DNA of 64,000 nt from Dillenia suffruticosa (taxonomy: Eukaryota; Streptophyta; Magnoliopsida; Dilleniales; Dilleniaceae), in the NCBI GenBank assembly GCA_033439265.1, contig JAVTVX010000010.1:8308001-8372000 (forward strand), given 5' to 3'. Below are positions 24,301-33,482 of this stretch, piece by piece. A program made the translations under genes and the position numbers. The notes under the pieces are model-generated. The model was not told where the DNA came from, did not search any database, and saw nothing but the letters and a program-made list of their open reading frames with translations. The stretch's first letter is position 1, and every line of letters begins with the position of its first letter.

Positions 24301-25080
24301 CTGCATACATCAATTCTTTCCACCGGAAGACCCAAGTCATTCATCAACTTTTTCATACTATAAAAGTCATTCGGCATTATATGATCACGAGGCAATACTT
24401 CTCCCATTACTTGAACAATACTTGAACAATATCATTGAATCAATTCTCAGACAAATTATGCTCTGCCTTAACATTTAACATTCTAGCCGTTAATGACAAC
24501 TTAGTGTGGGTGTCACAACCAACCCATAACGGTTCATCTGCAGCTCTCAACATTTCTTTAAATTGGTTAGACAAATAATTTTCATCTTGCACATTCTCAT
24601 CGACACATGTTGCTTCTACCCCCTCCAATGGTGATGCATAACTTGTAGGTACATTTTGATTTGTTGGTACGAAACTAGAACTTGCATAGTTTGAATGGGG
24701 AACAAAATTTTGACCCGCTGCATCAAATATCATCTGCTGATATGGATTTAACTGATCATAATAATTGTTATTCCCTTTAACTGAATAATCCATATTTCGC
24801 ACATACTCTTCATCATATATAAATGGTTCACCATGACAAGTCCAATTGTAGTAATTTAAAGTAAAACCAAATCTACAAAGATGTTCCCTAACTTTATCAC
24901 ATACATGAAATTTACCATTACCACACTTTCTACAAGGACACCTTAACTTATTCCCATCCACAAACTCAACTTACTAGTAGCGAAATTCAAGAATTGTTCC
25001 ACCCTACAAATAAACTCATCAGTTAAACCACGACAATCAGGTAAATTTTTATTATACATCTAATTTCTTTCGTTTTGCAT
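21343..25080 (-). pseudogene. TNP2-like CACTA transposase, decayed
   Basis: The catalytic transposase of En/Spm elements. Domains in order: transposase-associated N-terminus (about 24440-25059, with CPCRKCGNG and a WTCHGE block); the TNP2 core (22719-24407, with DGCMLFWG, WHANHQTEEG and DFPAYGMLSRWSTAG); the DUF4218-like part (KSYNCHIFMERLIP, then ARVAGPVQYRWIYPFEK); a segment near 22320-22640 with ASYYFEPHV; the DUF4216-like part at 21789-22031; and an acidic tail ending with TGA at 21343. In-frame stops lie near 25060, 23934, 23745 (TAG), 23475 (TAA), 23082 (TAA) and in the 3' region, with a frameshift near 24962. The DEDEDKFDIEE-type tail suggests the full C-terminus is present. Confidence 0.9.
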
Positions 25081-26615
25081 TGTCGTTGTTTACAAAAATA
25101 AAATTTATAAAATATTAACAAACTATATATTATATTGAAAAAAAAACATTAATAAGAAATAATGAATATCTAATAACAAAACATTTAATAAATATTAATA
25201 TATTTTCAGAAAATTTAACAATAATAAATACGTTGAGTCGGAAAAACTAACAAAATAATTTATAACTATTGCATTTCGCGAATATGCAACATACATTCAT
25301 GGAAACTAGGAACAAGGAATATAAAACAAAGAAAATAAAAGAAAATATGCGAAGAAAAAATACATATCTCGACTGCTTCAAGACAAGAATTTCCCCCCTC
25401 TAATTGAACAACACGTCCTGCAATACAAAACCATTCATGTTATTTAGAATTAATCTAATATTAAAATATATTATATAAGATTAACAATATATATTAACTA
25501 TATATAGCATTATATGTATTATAAATTTTTAAATATGTAGATAACATTATTCATTTCAAATTCTGCATTATATATATTATATATTATTATATATATACCA
25601 GAAAACATTATATAAAATTATATAATTATAATTATGTTATAATTACCGTAATTATAATATATAATATATAAAATAAGTTAAAATAATTATAATACATTAT
25701 ATTATAATATTATAAAATATAATATATGTTATAATGTTAAAATTATAATATATAATTTTTATAACATATAGAATTATATATAAAAACTATAAATTAACAT
25801 ATATGTTATAATGTTTAAACTATAATAATATAATACGTCATAACATAATTATAACCCTATGCTTCCAATTCTTGTCACTTTGTCCCCTATGCTTCCAATT
25901 CTTGTCACTTCGTCCTCATGTGCTTTTAATTCATTTATCTTAATCCCACTCTCAATTTCACTCTCTAATTTTAGATTTATATACTATATTTGCATAAGGT
26001 GTGAAATGACATTTTAAGTAAGTAAATCACAAAGTAAGGCGCATGAGGGCAATGGTAATGGAGACATAAAATGACTGAAACTAAAAGTAAAAGAAGTGAC
26101 AATTTGAAAACTATAAAGAATTGGGGCACAGTGACCGTTTTGTAACTATCGAAGAATATTGTGACAATTTGTAAAATCATAGGTGAAATGTTTTCAACTT
26201 TTCATAGAGGCAAAAGTAAAGAATATATATAGAACCTGTGTGTGTGGCCAATGTGGGTCTATTATTGCATAATTCAATTAGCTAGCTCCAAAGTACACGA
26301 CTGACTAATATGTATATATATATATAGTTTATTCTAAAGGCAGGGAGCATGAATGGTTAGTCTGAGAGTTTAGTCTCAACCTCTTGTTTATTAAAATTTG
26401 TGGGTTAATGCCCTTCAATGGCATCAATATAAAGGAACAAACTATAGTACAAATTTGTCTCCATAAATCAAAATTTCACCATGGTGAACATTATCATTCA
26501 AACCCTTTTGCATGACTTTAAAGAAAAAGTTCGATATACATCTAATAGATTTCACTTGCTTTTGATTATTTTGGCTATATAAACAAAATAAATTGAATGA
26601 TAATGTTATCTCCCC
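25081..26615. other. AT-rich 5' region of TNP2, with a 30-bp tandem duplication
   Basis: Lies upstream of TNP2 inside the CACTA element. 25500-25850 is built of TATAATATA words. At 25855-25914 a 30-bp unit starting CCCTATGCTTCCAATTC is duplicated in tandem with one change. There is no convincing coding frame; a leader exon and promoter of the transposase genes may lie here or in the GC-rich block to the right. Confidence 0.5.
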
Positions 26616-26960
26616 AGATCCGGCCGCGCGGCCGGATCTCCTAGGGGGAGGCACTGCGGCGTCTCCCCCTCTAATCAGACAAGGTCGGGGGAGGGGCGGT
26701 GCCCCTCCCCCGCCTGCGAAGATCCGAGCGGGGCCGTCCCCTGCCCGGATCTGACCGCTTGCGGCCGGATCGGGGAGGGGAAAGCGGCCCCTCCCCAGAT
26801 CTGGCCTCTGTGGCCGGATCTCAGAGGGGGGAGGCGCTGCGGCGCCTCCCCCGCCAAGTTCCAGCGGCACCGTCGGATGCTGCCGGATGTAGAGAGAGAG
26901 AGAGTACCTTGAACCCATGTATTTGAGGGAGACGCACCGTGGGGAAGAGAGGGACGGCAA
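26616..26960 (-). promoter_or_regulatory. GC-rich island near the 5' end of the CACTA genes
   Basis: About 345 bp of very G+C- and CpG-rich sequence. It starts with a perfect 24-bp palindrome (26616-26639) built on CCGGCCGCGCGGCCGG. A block near 26634 (GGATCTCC then GGGGGAGGC and CTGCGGCG) recurs near 26815. It lies between the right subterminal arrays and the coding region, upstream of both leftward genes. Maize Spm has a GC-rich first exon (the downstream control region) at the equivalent place, whose methylation controls the element. The position is seen; the equivalence is inference. Confidence 0.6.
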
Positions 26961-27009
26961 AGTGGGGAAGAGAGGGAGAGGAAATTTGTGCGGAGGAGGA
27001 GGGAGTGAT

Positions 27010-27700
27010 TAAGAAAATCTGCAACGAAATTAGCGACAAATTTGTAATTTGTTGCTGAAATCAGCGACCAAAATAATTTTGTCGCAAAATTAACAAATTA
27101 GCAACAAAATCAGTGACAAATACTAATTTTGTCGCTAAATTTAGCGAAAAATTTTATTTTTTGTCGCTAAAATCCATGACAAATTACATATTTGTCACTA
27201 AATTAGCCACAAATTTAATATTTATTGCTGAAATTAGCGACAAAAATATTTTTGTCACAAAATATCAACAAAATCAGCGACAAATATTTGATTCGTTGCT
27301 GAAGTCAGCGACGAAGCCGATTTTTGTCGCTGATTTCAGCGATGAAACACGTTTTCGTCGCTGACTTCAGTGACGAACCCATTTTTTGTCGTTGAAATCA
27401 GCGACGAAGCTGTGTTTCGTCGCTGAAATCAGCGACGAATCCTTGTTTCGTCGCTGATTTCAGTGATGAAACGCAGCTTCGTCGCTGATTTCAACAACGA
27501 AACGTAGCTTCGTCACTGATTTCAGCGACGAACCATGGTTTCGTCGCTGATTTCAGCGATCAGCGACGAACCATGGATTCGTCGCTGATTTCAACGACGA
27601 TTTATCTGTTCGTCGCTGAATTTCACGACGAACTGCTTGTTCGTCGCTGAATTTCCCGACCAACCTTTGTTTGTTGCTGAATTTTTCGTCGCTGATTATT
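27010..27700. repeat. Right subterminal array, inner block
   Basis: Repeated TCAGCGACGAA / TTCGTCGCTGA words about every 20-40 bp in both orientations (GATTTCAGCGACGAACC-like units). The unit is richer in TCAGCGACGAA than the left array, which uses TTGCGACGAA. Confidence 0.88.
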
Positions 27701-28976
27701 GACTAAAATAATTATTCTTATTGTATTCTGTATTCTTCCCTAACATTTTCACAATTAGTAAATATCTCCGGGGCAAAGAAATTTGGTCCTAAAGTCTATC
27801 TTTTTTTCAATAACTTGTCATGGAAAATCATTCGGTATCCCCTCTACTTCCCTTTGGTCCAACATTGTATCCGATTTTTATTTTTGTTGATTTTGTTTCC
27901 ATTAATTAGATTTCAAATCGTTTTTCCTTTTTCAATTTCGGTTTTAGAATCAAAAAAGAAATTATTAGAAAATAAAATCAAAATTAGAACGAGAACCGAT
28001 GATTCTAGAATCGGAATTATTGATTTTAATGAATATTTCAGTTTCTCTAGATCTAAAATTGAGAATTGACAATTTCAGAACTAAAAATGAAGCTTCTGAA
28101 ACCACAACCATACCCAATCAAAAGTTATCATATCAAATATATATCCATCTTGTTTAGATTAGAAATGAACACAAAGCATACGCTTACCTAATCATGACTT
28201 GACTTATTTGTCAATGTCATGCATTCAAGTATGATATTGATTTCATCTACCATTCGACCATACTCCTATTTTATTTTCTTTTAGTTATTATATATTTTTA
28301 ATTAAATAAAACAACAAGGGTGCACCAAAATATATTTAATTATTTGAAAGGAATTGCTATTAAAAATAGTGTTGTATTTCTCAAAATTTGTGTAATTGTG
28401 CTACTCGTTCTGAGTGCCAAACATTTTTGTAAAATGACTTAAAACTTTTAGGTGCGTGATAAGCCATTCGGAATCATCACTCAAAGCCCTAGAGGATGGC
28501 TATTCACATTTTTCCTTTTGCTCAGGCATCAATGTAGCTGTATTATTTATAAGACAGGTTCTTGACAGTGCTGTCAGTTTAAAAAAACAATAAAAAGATT
28601 AACAGTTGCCTAGTACAGTAATACCAATTTCCAAAAAAAAACATAAATTGTAAAAATGTTCAATCTCATTTCCATAAAGAAAACTGAGCACATAATATTG
28701 CTCGCTTTATGTAAACAAGAAAAAACAAGCTTGGTTGTTATTTGCTTTCAATGTCAATAGCCTTGGTGGAACTTCCTAGGATAAAACTTTAACTGAGACA
28801 TGTCTTACAAAGCTGGATCAATAAAATTTATTGACTTAACACAGCTCATAAGTCTTCCAAGTGCCATAAGAGTTCCATGACAGCAAAAAAGTTTGCTCCC
28901 ACTGCAAAAGCTTTAATTCTTGGCAACCAATGATATCTATATACGGTTGAAACAAAAACAGGGATCCATTTCTCAC
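27701..28976. other. Sequence carried between the right CACTA arrays, no further exon recognised
   Basis: AT-rich, intron-like DNA between the inner array and the kinesin exon. Part of it (28840-28976) directly follows the kinesin splice donor on the minus strand and is probably captured intron. I found no second kinesin exon. Confidence 0.45.
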
Positions 28977-29319
28977 CTTTTTCATTAGAATATCTAGCTC
29001 TTTCAATAATGCATCAGGGTCAGAGGTGACAGAATTTGATCCTATATGAAAACTCCTCAGTTCATTTTGCAGTCTGGCCAACTCTTTCTGCAAATGCTTT
29101 ACCAAAGCCTTATCTGACATTACAAGATTGGCCTGGGCACTGGTAGACACCTTTTTAGCACAACTTGCAAAGAAGAGAGTGTTTTTCAATTGCTCAACAT
29201 GAGTGCGGGCTGGGCTCATTGTGCAAATGACGGTCGTTCTAGAATTTCCTTCAAGTAAGCTTTGTATAATGCGTGTCAATTTAGAGTCTCTATATCGTAT
29301 ATGCCCATTTTTTCCCTTG
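28977..29319 (-). pseudogene. Captured kinesin exon (KIN-7/NACK-like) inside CACTA
   Basis: One exon of a kinesin motor gene, frame intact. It reads [15 protein letters not shown], then [16 protein letters not shown] and [15 protein letters not shown], the end of the kinesin motor domain (helices alpha-4 and alpha-5), then [17 protein letters not shown] as in plant NACK/KIN-7 kinesins. The upstream edge has an acceptor (GCAG at 29320-29323, minus strand) and the downstream edge a donor (AAG|GTGAGA at 28976), so genomic DNA with introns was taken, not a processed transcript. The ATP-binding P-loop and start are absent, so it cannot be a working motor. It lies within the boundaries of the CACTA element, between its two right-hand arrays, opposite in direction to the plus strand and co-directional with the transposase genes. 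Confidence 0.85.
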
Positions 29320-29624
29320 CTGCATCAATCAAAGTCATATAGTGTAAATGGCTTAGGAGGAATAGTAGTAAGTAAAATTAGGATACTTGAATCATGATGC
29401 ACTCAGCACCAAAACAAATTTGACAAAATTAACGAGTTGGATGATTTTTCAGAAGGCAGAATTGACATAATCAGGAAGCTTGCTCGATGTGAATACACTA
29501 ATAGGCATCCCAAGGAATTTTGCAAAGGTACCATGTCAATATTATGGAATGGATATCACTGGTAAGGTGGAACACAATCAAATTGCACGTATAAAATGCA
29601 AAAATCCCGATGAGTCAACATTAT
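29320..29624. other. Probable captured kinesin intron
   Basis: Non-coding DNA just upstream (minus strand) of the kinesin exon acceptor and before the outer array. No exon is recognised. Confidence 0.4.
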
Positions 29625-30328
29625 GTAAATCTGCAACGAAACACTTTTTCGTCGTTGAAATCTGCGATAAAGCGATTCTTCGTTGCAGAAATCAGCGACG
29701 AACATTGTTTTCGTCGCTGAAATCAGCGACGAGCATTGTTTCGTTGCTGAAATCAACGACTAACATTGGTTTCGTCGCTGATTCAGCGACGAAACCGTGG
29801 TTTGTCGCTAAATTTCGTGACCAACTACCTGTTCGTCGCTAAATTTCATGACAAACGCTCTCTTTGTCGCTGAATTTTGTGATGAACCTTGTTTCGTCGC
29901 ACATATCAAGGACGAATACATATTTTGTCGTTTCATTTGTCGTAAAATAGCGACAAAATCATAAATTCGTCGCTAAATTTAATTATTATCTAATAAATAT
30001 ATTAATATTGTATTTTATTTTATTAATTTACAAATTTAGCGACGAATTAATAAGTTCGTCGCTAAAATTAGCGACGAAAAACGTATTGGTCGCTAAATTA
30101 GCAACAAATATGTAGTTTTGTCGCAAAGTTCGCGACGGATAATTTTTTTGTCGCAAAATCAGCAACGAATTTGTAGTTATCGCTAAGTTAGCTACGAATT
30201 TGTTTTCGTCGCTAATATTGTTGGAAAATGGCTATGAAAAATATTTTCGTCGATAAATTTATCGCAAAATAACAATAAAAAACTTTTGTCGCAAAATTTC
30301 GTCGCAAAATCCGTGTTTTTTTGTAGTG
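29625..30328. repeat. Right subterminal array, outer block, and CACTA terminus
   Basis: ATCAGCGACGAA / TTCGTCGCTGA units near 29640-29900 change gradually to TTAGCGACGAA / TTTTGTCGCAAA units near 30000-30310, closest to the end. The array closes with the inverted CACTA motif at 30324-30328. Confidence 0.88.
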
Positions 30329-30748
30329 TTTATTATTGGGAGAGATCAAAAGAAACTCGTATCAGATTAAAGAAACTTTGAATTTGTTGATGATTTCTTT
30401 TCTTATCGGAGAGTTATGACTAGAACCTATCGGGTAATAGAAGTTGCCTTTGAAAAGACTAAGAGGTTGAAAAACTGAGAGGCTAAAGCGCCTAGTGAGC
30501 AAACTGTGCTAGGAGAGCAATCAAGTAAAGCGAGGACTGAGAAGATCCTGTCAAGAGGCTTAGGTCAAAGGGGAGGTATTGACCGAGAGAGTGTCTTCCT
30601 AAGAGAGGCTTCAATCAAGATCGACAGAGAGGTCGTTTAGTAACTTGTTGGCTTTATGATTATGGACATGTTGATACTTTACGGTAATTGATTGTTGGAT
30701 CATGTATCATCAGGTTTAATCATCCTAAGAGCATCTTCTTTCTTTCAA
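30329..30748. other. Unassigned spacer between two CACTA elements
   Basis: Balanced composition with AGAGGCTTAGGTCAAAGG and TGTTGGATCATGTATCATC words. It could be a piece of a retrotransposon leader, but no domain or terminal repeat is visible. Confidence 0.3.
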
Positions 30749-31788
30749 CACTACAAGAAAACAGGATATTAATGACAGAAAATTAGTAATAGAAAAATTC
30801 CGTTGTAAATAACGTTGGAATTATGACAGATTAATGTTAAATATTACAAAATAAAAAAGATAAAAGTTACCAAAATATTAGCAACAGAAATATTTCCATC
30901 GCTAATCAGCCACAACCGGAAGAAATAGTATTACTTAACAAGGGATTAGCGATGGATATTAGTGATGGATTTTTTTTTGCAGTCACTAATCCGTTGGTTT
31001 ACTGGTTAAGGGTAAAAAAAAAAACTATATAAAACTATCAACAATGGATTAGTGACAAAAAATTTCATTGCTAATTTATCGTTAATCCATCGCTAATTTA
31101 AAAAACTATGTAAAACTATTTGCGACGAATTAGTGATAAAATTTTTAACAACGAAAATTTTTTATCGTTAATCCGTTGCTAAAATGAATTTTTTTAATTA
31201 GCATTTTATATTATATATATTTTTTTATTATTTTATATTAACAATTCATATTTATTATTTTATAATATTTTAAATTAGCATTTCAATGTTTTTTTATATA
31301 TTTTATTTTTTAAATCTTTTATTATTTTATTATTTAATTATTTTATAACAAATTAGCATTTTATATTATTTTATTATTCTTTAAAAAATGAGAGTAATAT
31401 ACTAAATAAAAAAAAGGATGATTAGATATGACATTGCGGCATTGTGGTTATCACAACTCAAACTCTCGTTGCATGCTCAAGATACTGTCCGTGTGATGAC
31501 ACTTTTCGGAAGAAAAAAAAGAAGGTGGGCGCAGGGAGGCGGGATTATGTAAAAGTTATCAACGATATTTTTAATAACGGAAATATTATGTCATTGATAG
31601 TTTTACATATTGTTTGAAATCAGCGACAAAAAAATTTTAACAACATAAATATTTCACTACTAATCCATTGGACAATTTAACGACCGATGGTTTTTCGCAC
31701 CAGATTTAGCAAGAAAACTTTCAGCAACAAAAATATTTATTATCAACGACGGATATTTCTATCGTTAATATTTTATTTTCTAATAGTG
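30749..31788 (+). mobile_element. Non-autonomous CACTA-like element (TSD CAA)
   Basis: Left end CACTACAAGAAAACAGGATA at 30749; right end, read inward, CACTATTAGAAAATA at 31788. CAA flanks both sides (30746-30748 and 31789-31791). The inside is 1,040 bp of degenerate repeats such as AGCAACAGAAATATTTCC and TTAGCGATGGATATT, with an AT-rich middle and no open frame. It is too short for a transposase, so it depended on a relative. Its arrays (AGCGATGGATT) differ from those of the large element. Confidence 0.8.
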
Positions 31789-31791
31789 CAA

Positions 31792-32654
31792 ATATCATAA
31801 GATTTAGCAAGTTCTAACATTTTCAAATCATTCAAATATCATAACATGAAGGCCTAAGGCGGGAGGACAACTGCCCCATTTTGGGAAAAAATAATATATT
31901 ATATATACTTGTTGCAATATTTCAACAAATATCATTACAAGTTTGAAAAATAAGGTTAAAGATCTTCCAAAGCGTTATTTAATTTATTTTATTTAGAAAT
32001 GTTCCGTAGAGAATGACAAATGACCCCCAAGTTCCAACTCCACTTATTTGTGTCTCAGTGAGAAAACACATCCAAAGATGTCTTTTTCTTATTTTTTCTT
32101 AACCATCGTGTTATCTCACTTATCAGCCTCGACAATTATGGGATTCAATTTAATAATGGATTATCTTAATATTTATTTTTTTTATTTTTAAAATTAAAAT
32201 TTGAGATTTTAATTAAAAAATTAATACCCTATTACTAGACCGATAAAACATTAGTTACCACGGTTCCAAAGTTGTCTTAATTATCACCATTGCTATTAAT
32301 AATAATTGTACTTCCAATTATGGGCTTGTATGAATTTTGGACCAAAATCTAAACCAGTATCAAAATGGGCATCCTCCGCTGGGAGGGAAAACCACAAGGC
32401 ACTGCTGTATCTTGTTTTTTTTTTGGCATGCTTGAGAATTCGCAGTGATAAGACATGAAACAAGAACTTTTATTATAAGAAAAAGATTTCAAATTATTCA
32501 GGTGCTTGTTTGAGAAAAGGCTATTCGTTTTTTTTTTTTTTTGTTTTTTACTAATTGTATTGTCAGATCGGTTGAATAATAGTAATAAGATGGCTTTATT
32601 TTTTAAATTTATCAGCAAACATGCTCACAAGTATGATCTTGTACGCTTACGTAT
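31792..32654. other. Intergenic DNA, nothing recognised
   Basis: AT-rich, with poly-T near 32530. The minus frame at 32349-32618 is low-complexity and matches no family I know. Confidence 0.5.
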
Positions 32655-32669
32655 GGTATAAATTGCATA

Positions 32670-32863
32670 CCAATAAACGGTGGTATAAATAGATAGGAAC
32701 ATTTTCATCTCTTAATCATGTGGGGTTCGAATCTCTATATGGGCATGAAGAATCCTTTGTTAGGGGATCCGCCCCCATATAAGTGGGTCCTACAGTCAGT
32801 CGGTTCTGTTTAGTCCGGATGAAAGCTCAAACATCGGGTAGTGGCAAGTTAAGGAAAAAAAAA
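32670..32863 (+). mobile_element. SINE with 15-bp target-site duplication
   Basis: A 194-bp element flanked by exact copies of GGTATAAATTGCATA (32655-32669 and 32864-32878). It contains a polymerase III box B-like GGTTCGAATCT (32723-32733), a CGCCCCCATATAAGTGGG segment, a GTCGGTTCTG then TAGTCCGGATGA segment, and ends in an A-rich tail (32853-32863). This is the structure of plant tRNA-derived SINEs, copied by LINE enzymes. Box A is not clear, suggesting a worn 5' part. Confidence 0.85.
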
Positions 32864-32944
32864 GGTATAAATTGCATAAACACAAATTGAGGAGGAAACT
32901 GAAATAGCTAAACCAATCTTACAAATGCAGAATGTCCCGGAAGG

Positions 32945-33318
32945 TCAAGGATCGTAAGGTGTTGGGACCAAGTATAGTGGATATTTCTTGTGAATGGCCA
33001 ACCCATAGCGTTCAGTCATGTCTAACTCATCTTTAGCCGTTCCTTCTGGTAGATCCCAATCAAACCAGTACAAGAAGTTGGCAAGGATATAACTCACTGA
33101 TGCAATGCCAAATGATATTCCTGGACAACCCCTCCTTCCAGAACCAAAAGGAAGAAATTTAAAATCTTGGCCACTGAAATCTATCGGATTATCCAGAAAT
33201 CGGTCCGGATAAAACTCTTCAGGCATTTCCCACAGTTTGGGGTCCCTATGAATTGCGCAAACATTAATCTGCACTTTCGTTTTTGGTGGAATGTCGTATC
33301 CATCGAGTTTAATCCATG
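32945..33318 (-). pseudogene. Cytochrome P450 3' fragment (CYP71 clan)
   Basis: Last ~125 codons of an A-type P450. It reads, from 33318 down, TWIKLDGYDIPPKTK, then DPKLWEMPEEFYPDRF (the PERF motif, here PDRF), FLPFGSGRRGCPG (heme-binding cysteine) and LYLVPTPYDP with a stop at 32945. The catalytic I-helix, ExxR and N-terminal halves are missing; upstream of 33318 the sequence turns into unrelated foldback DNA. It is a different subfamily member from the intact gene at 40977, with FGIASVSYILANFLYWFDW after the heme loop. It cannot make an active enzyme. Confidence 0.9.
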
Positions 33319-33367
33319 TGGGGTCCCTATGAATTGTCGTTATGAATTACCCACGAATTGTCAACTA

Positions 33368-33482
33368 CAAATTTAGTTGACAATTAAAATGCTGCATTGA
33401 CAATTTAGCAACAAAAGCTATAAAACTCTTCAGGCATTGACAATTTAAATTGTCAATGTAGCATTTTTGTTATTAAATTTGT
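33368..33482. repeat. Foldback element at the P450 breakpoint
   Basis: Left arm 33368-33411 (ACAAATTTAG, then ATGCTGCATTGACAATTTA) pairs imperfectly with the right arm 33446-33482. The perfect palindrome GACAATTTAAATTGTC sits at the inner edge of the right arm. The loop carries a 17-bp copy of P450 exon sequence (33422-33438). It resembles a small foldback MITE, but no terminal duplication was found. Confidence 0.6.

Larger units (their letters stand above)
14979..30328 (-). mobile_element. Complete CACTA (En/Spm) transposon with TTT target-site duplication
   Basis: The left end at 14979 is CACTACAAAAAAACAG. The right end at 30328, read inward on the minus strand, is CACTACAAAAAAACAC, and both continue with TTTTGCGACGA. 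The three bases outside each end are TTT (14976-14978 and 30329-30331), the 3-bp duplication expected for CACTA transposases. Length is 15,350 bp, or about 12.7 kb without the nested solo LTR. Genes read leftwards: TNP2-like (21343-25080) then TNPA-like (18856-21076). Both are broken, so the copy is not autonomous now. A kinesin fragment is carried between two right-hand repeat arrays. Confidence 0.92.
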
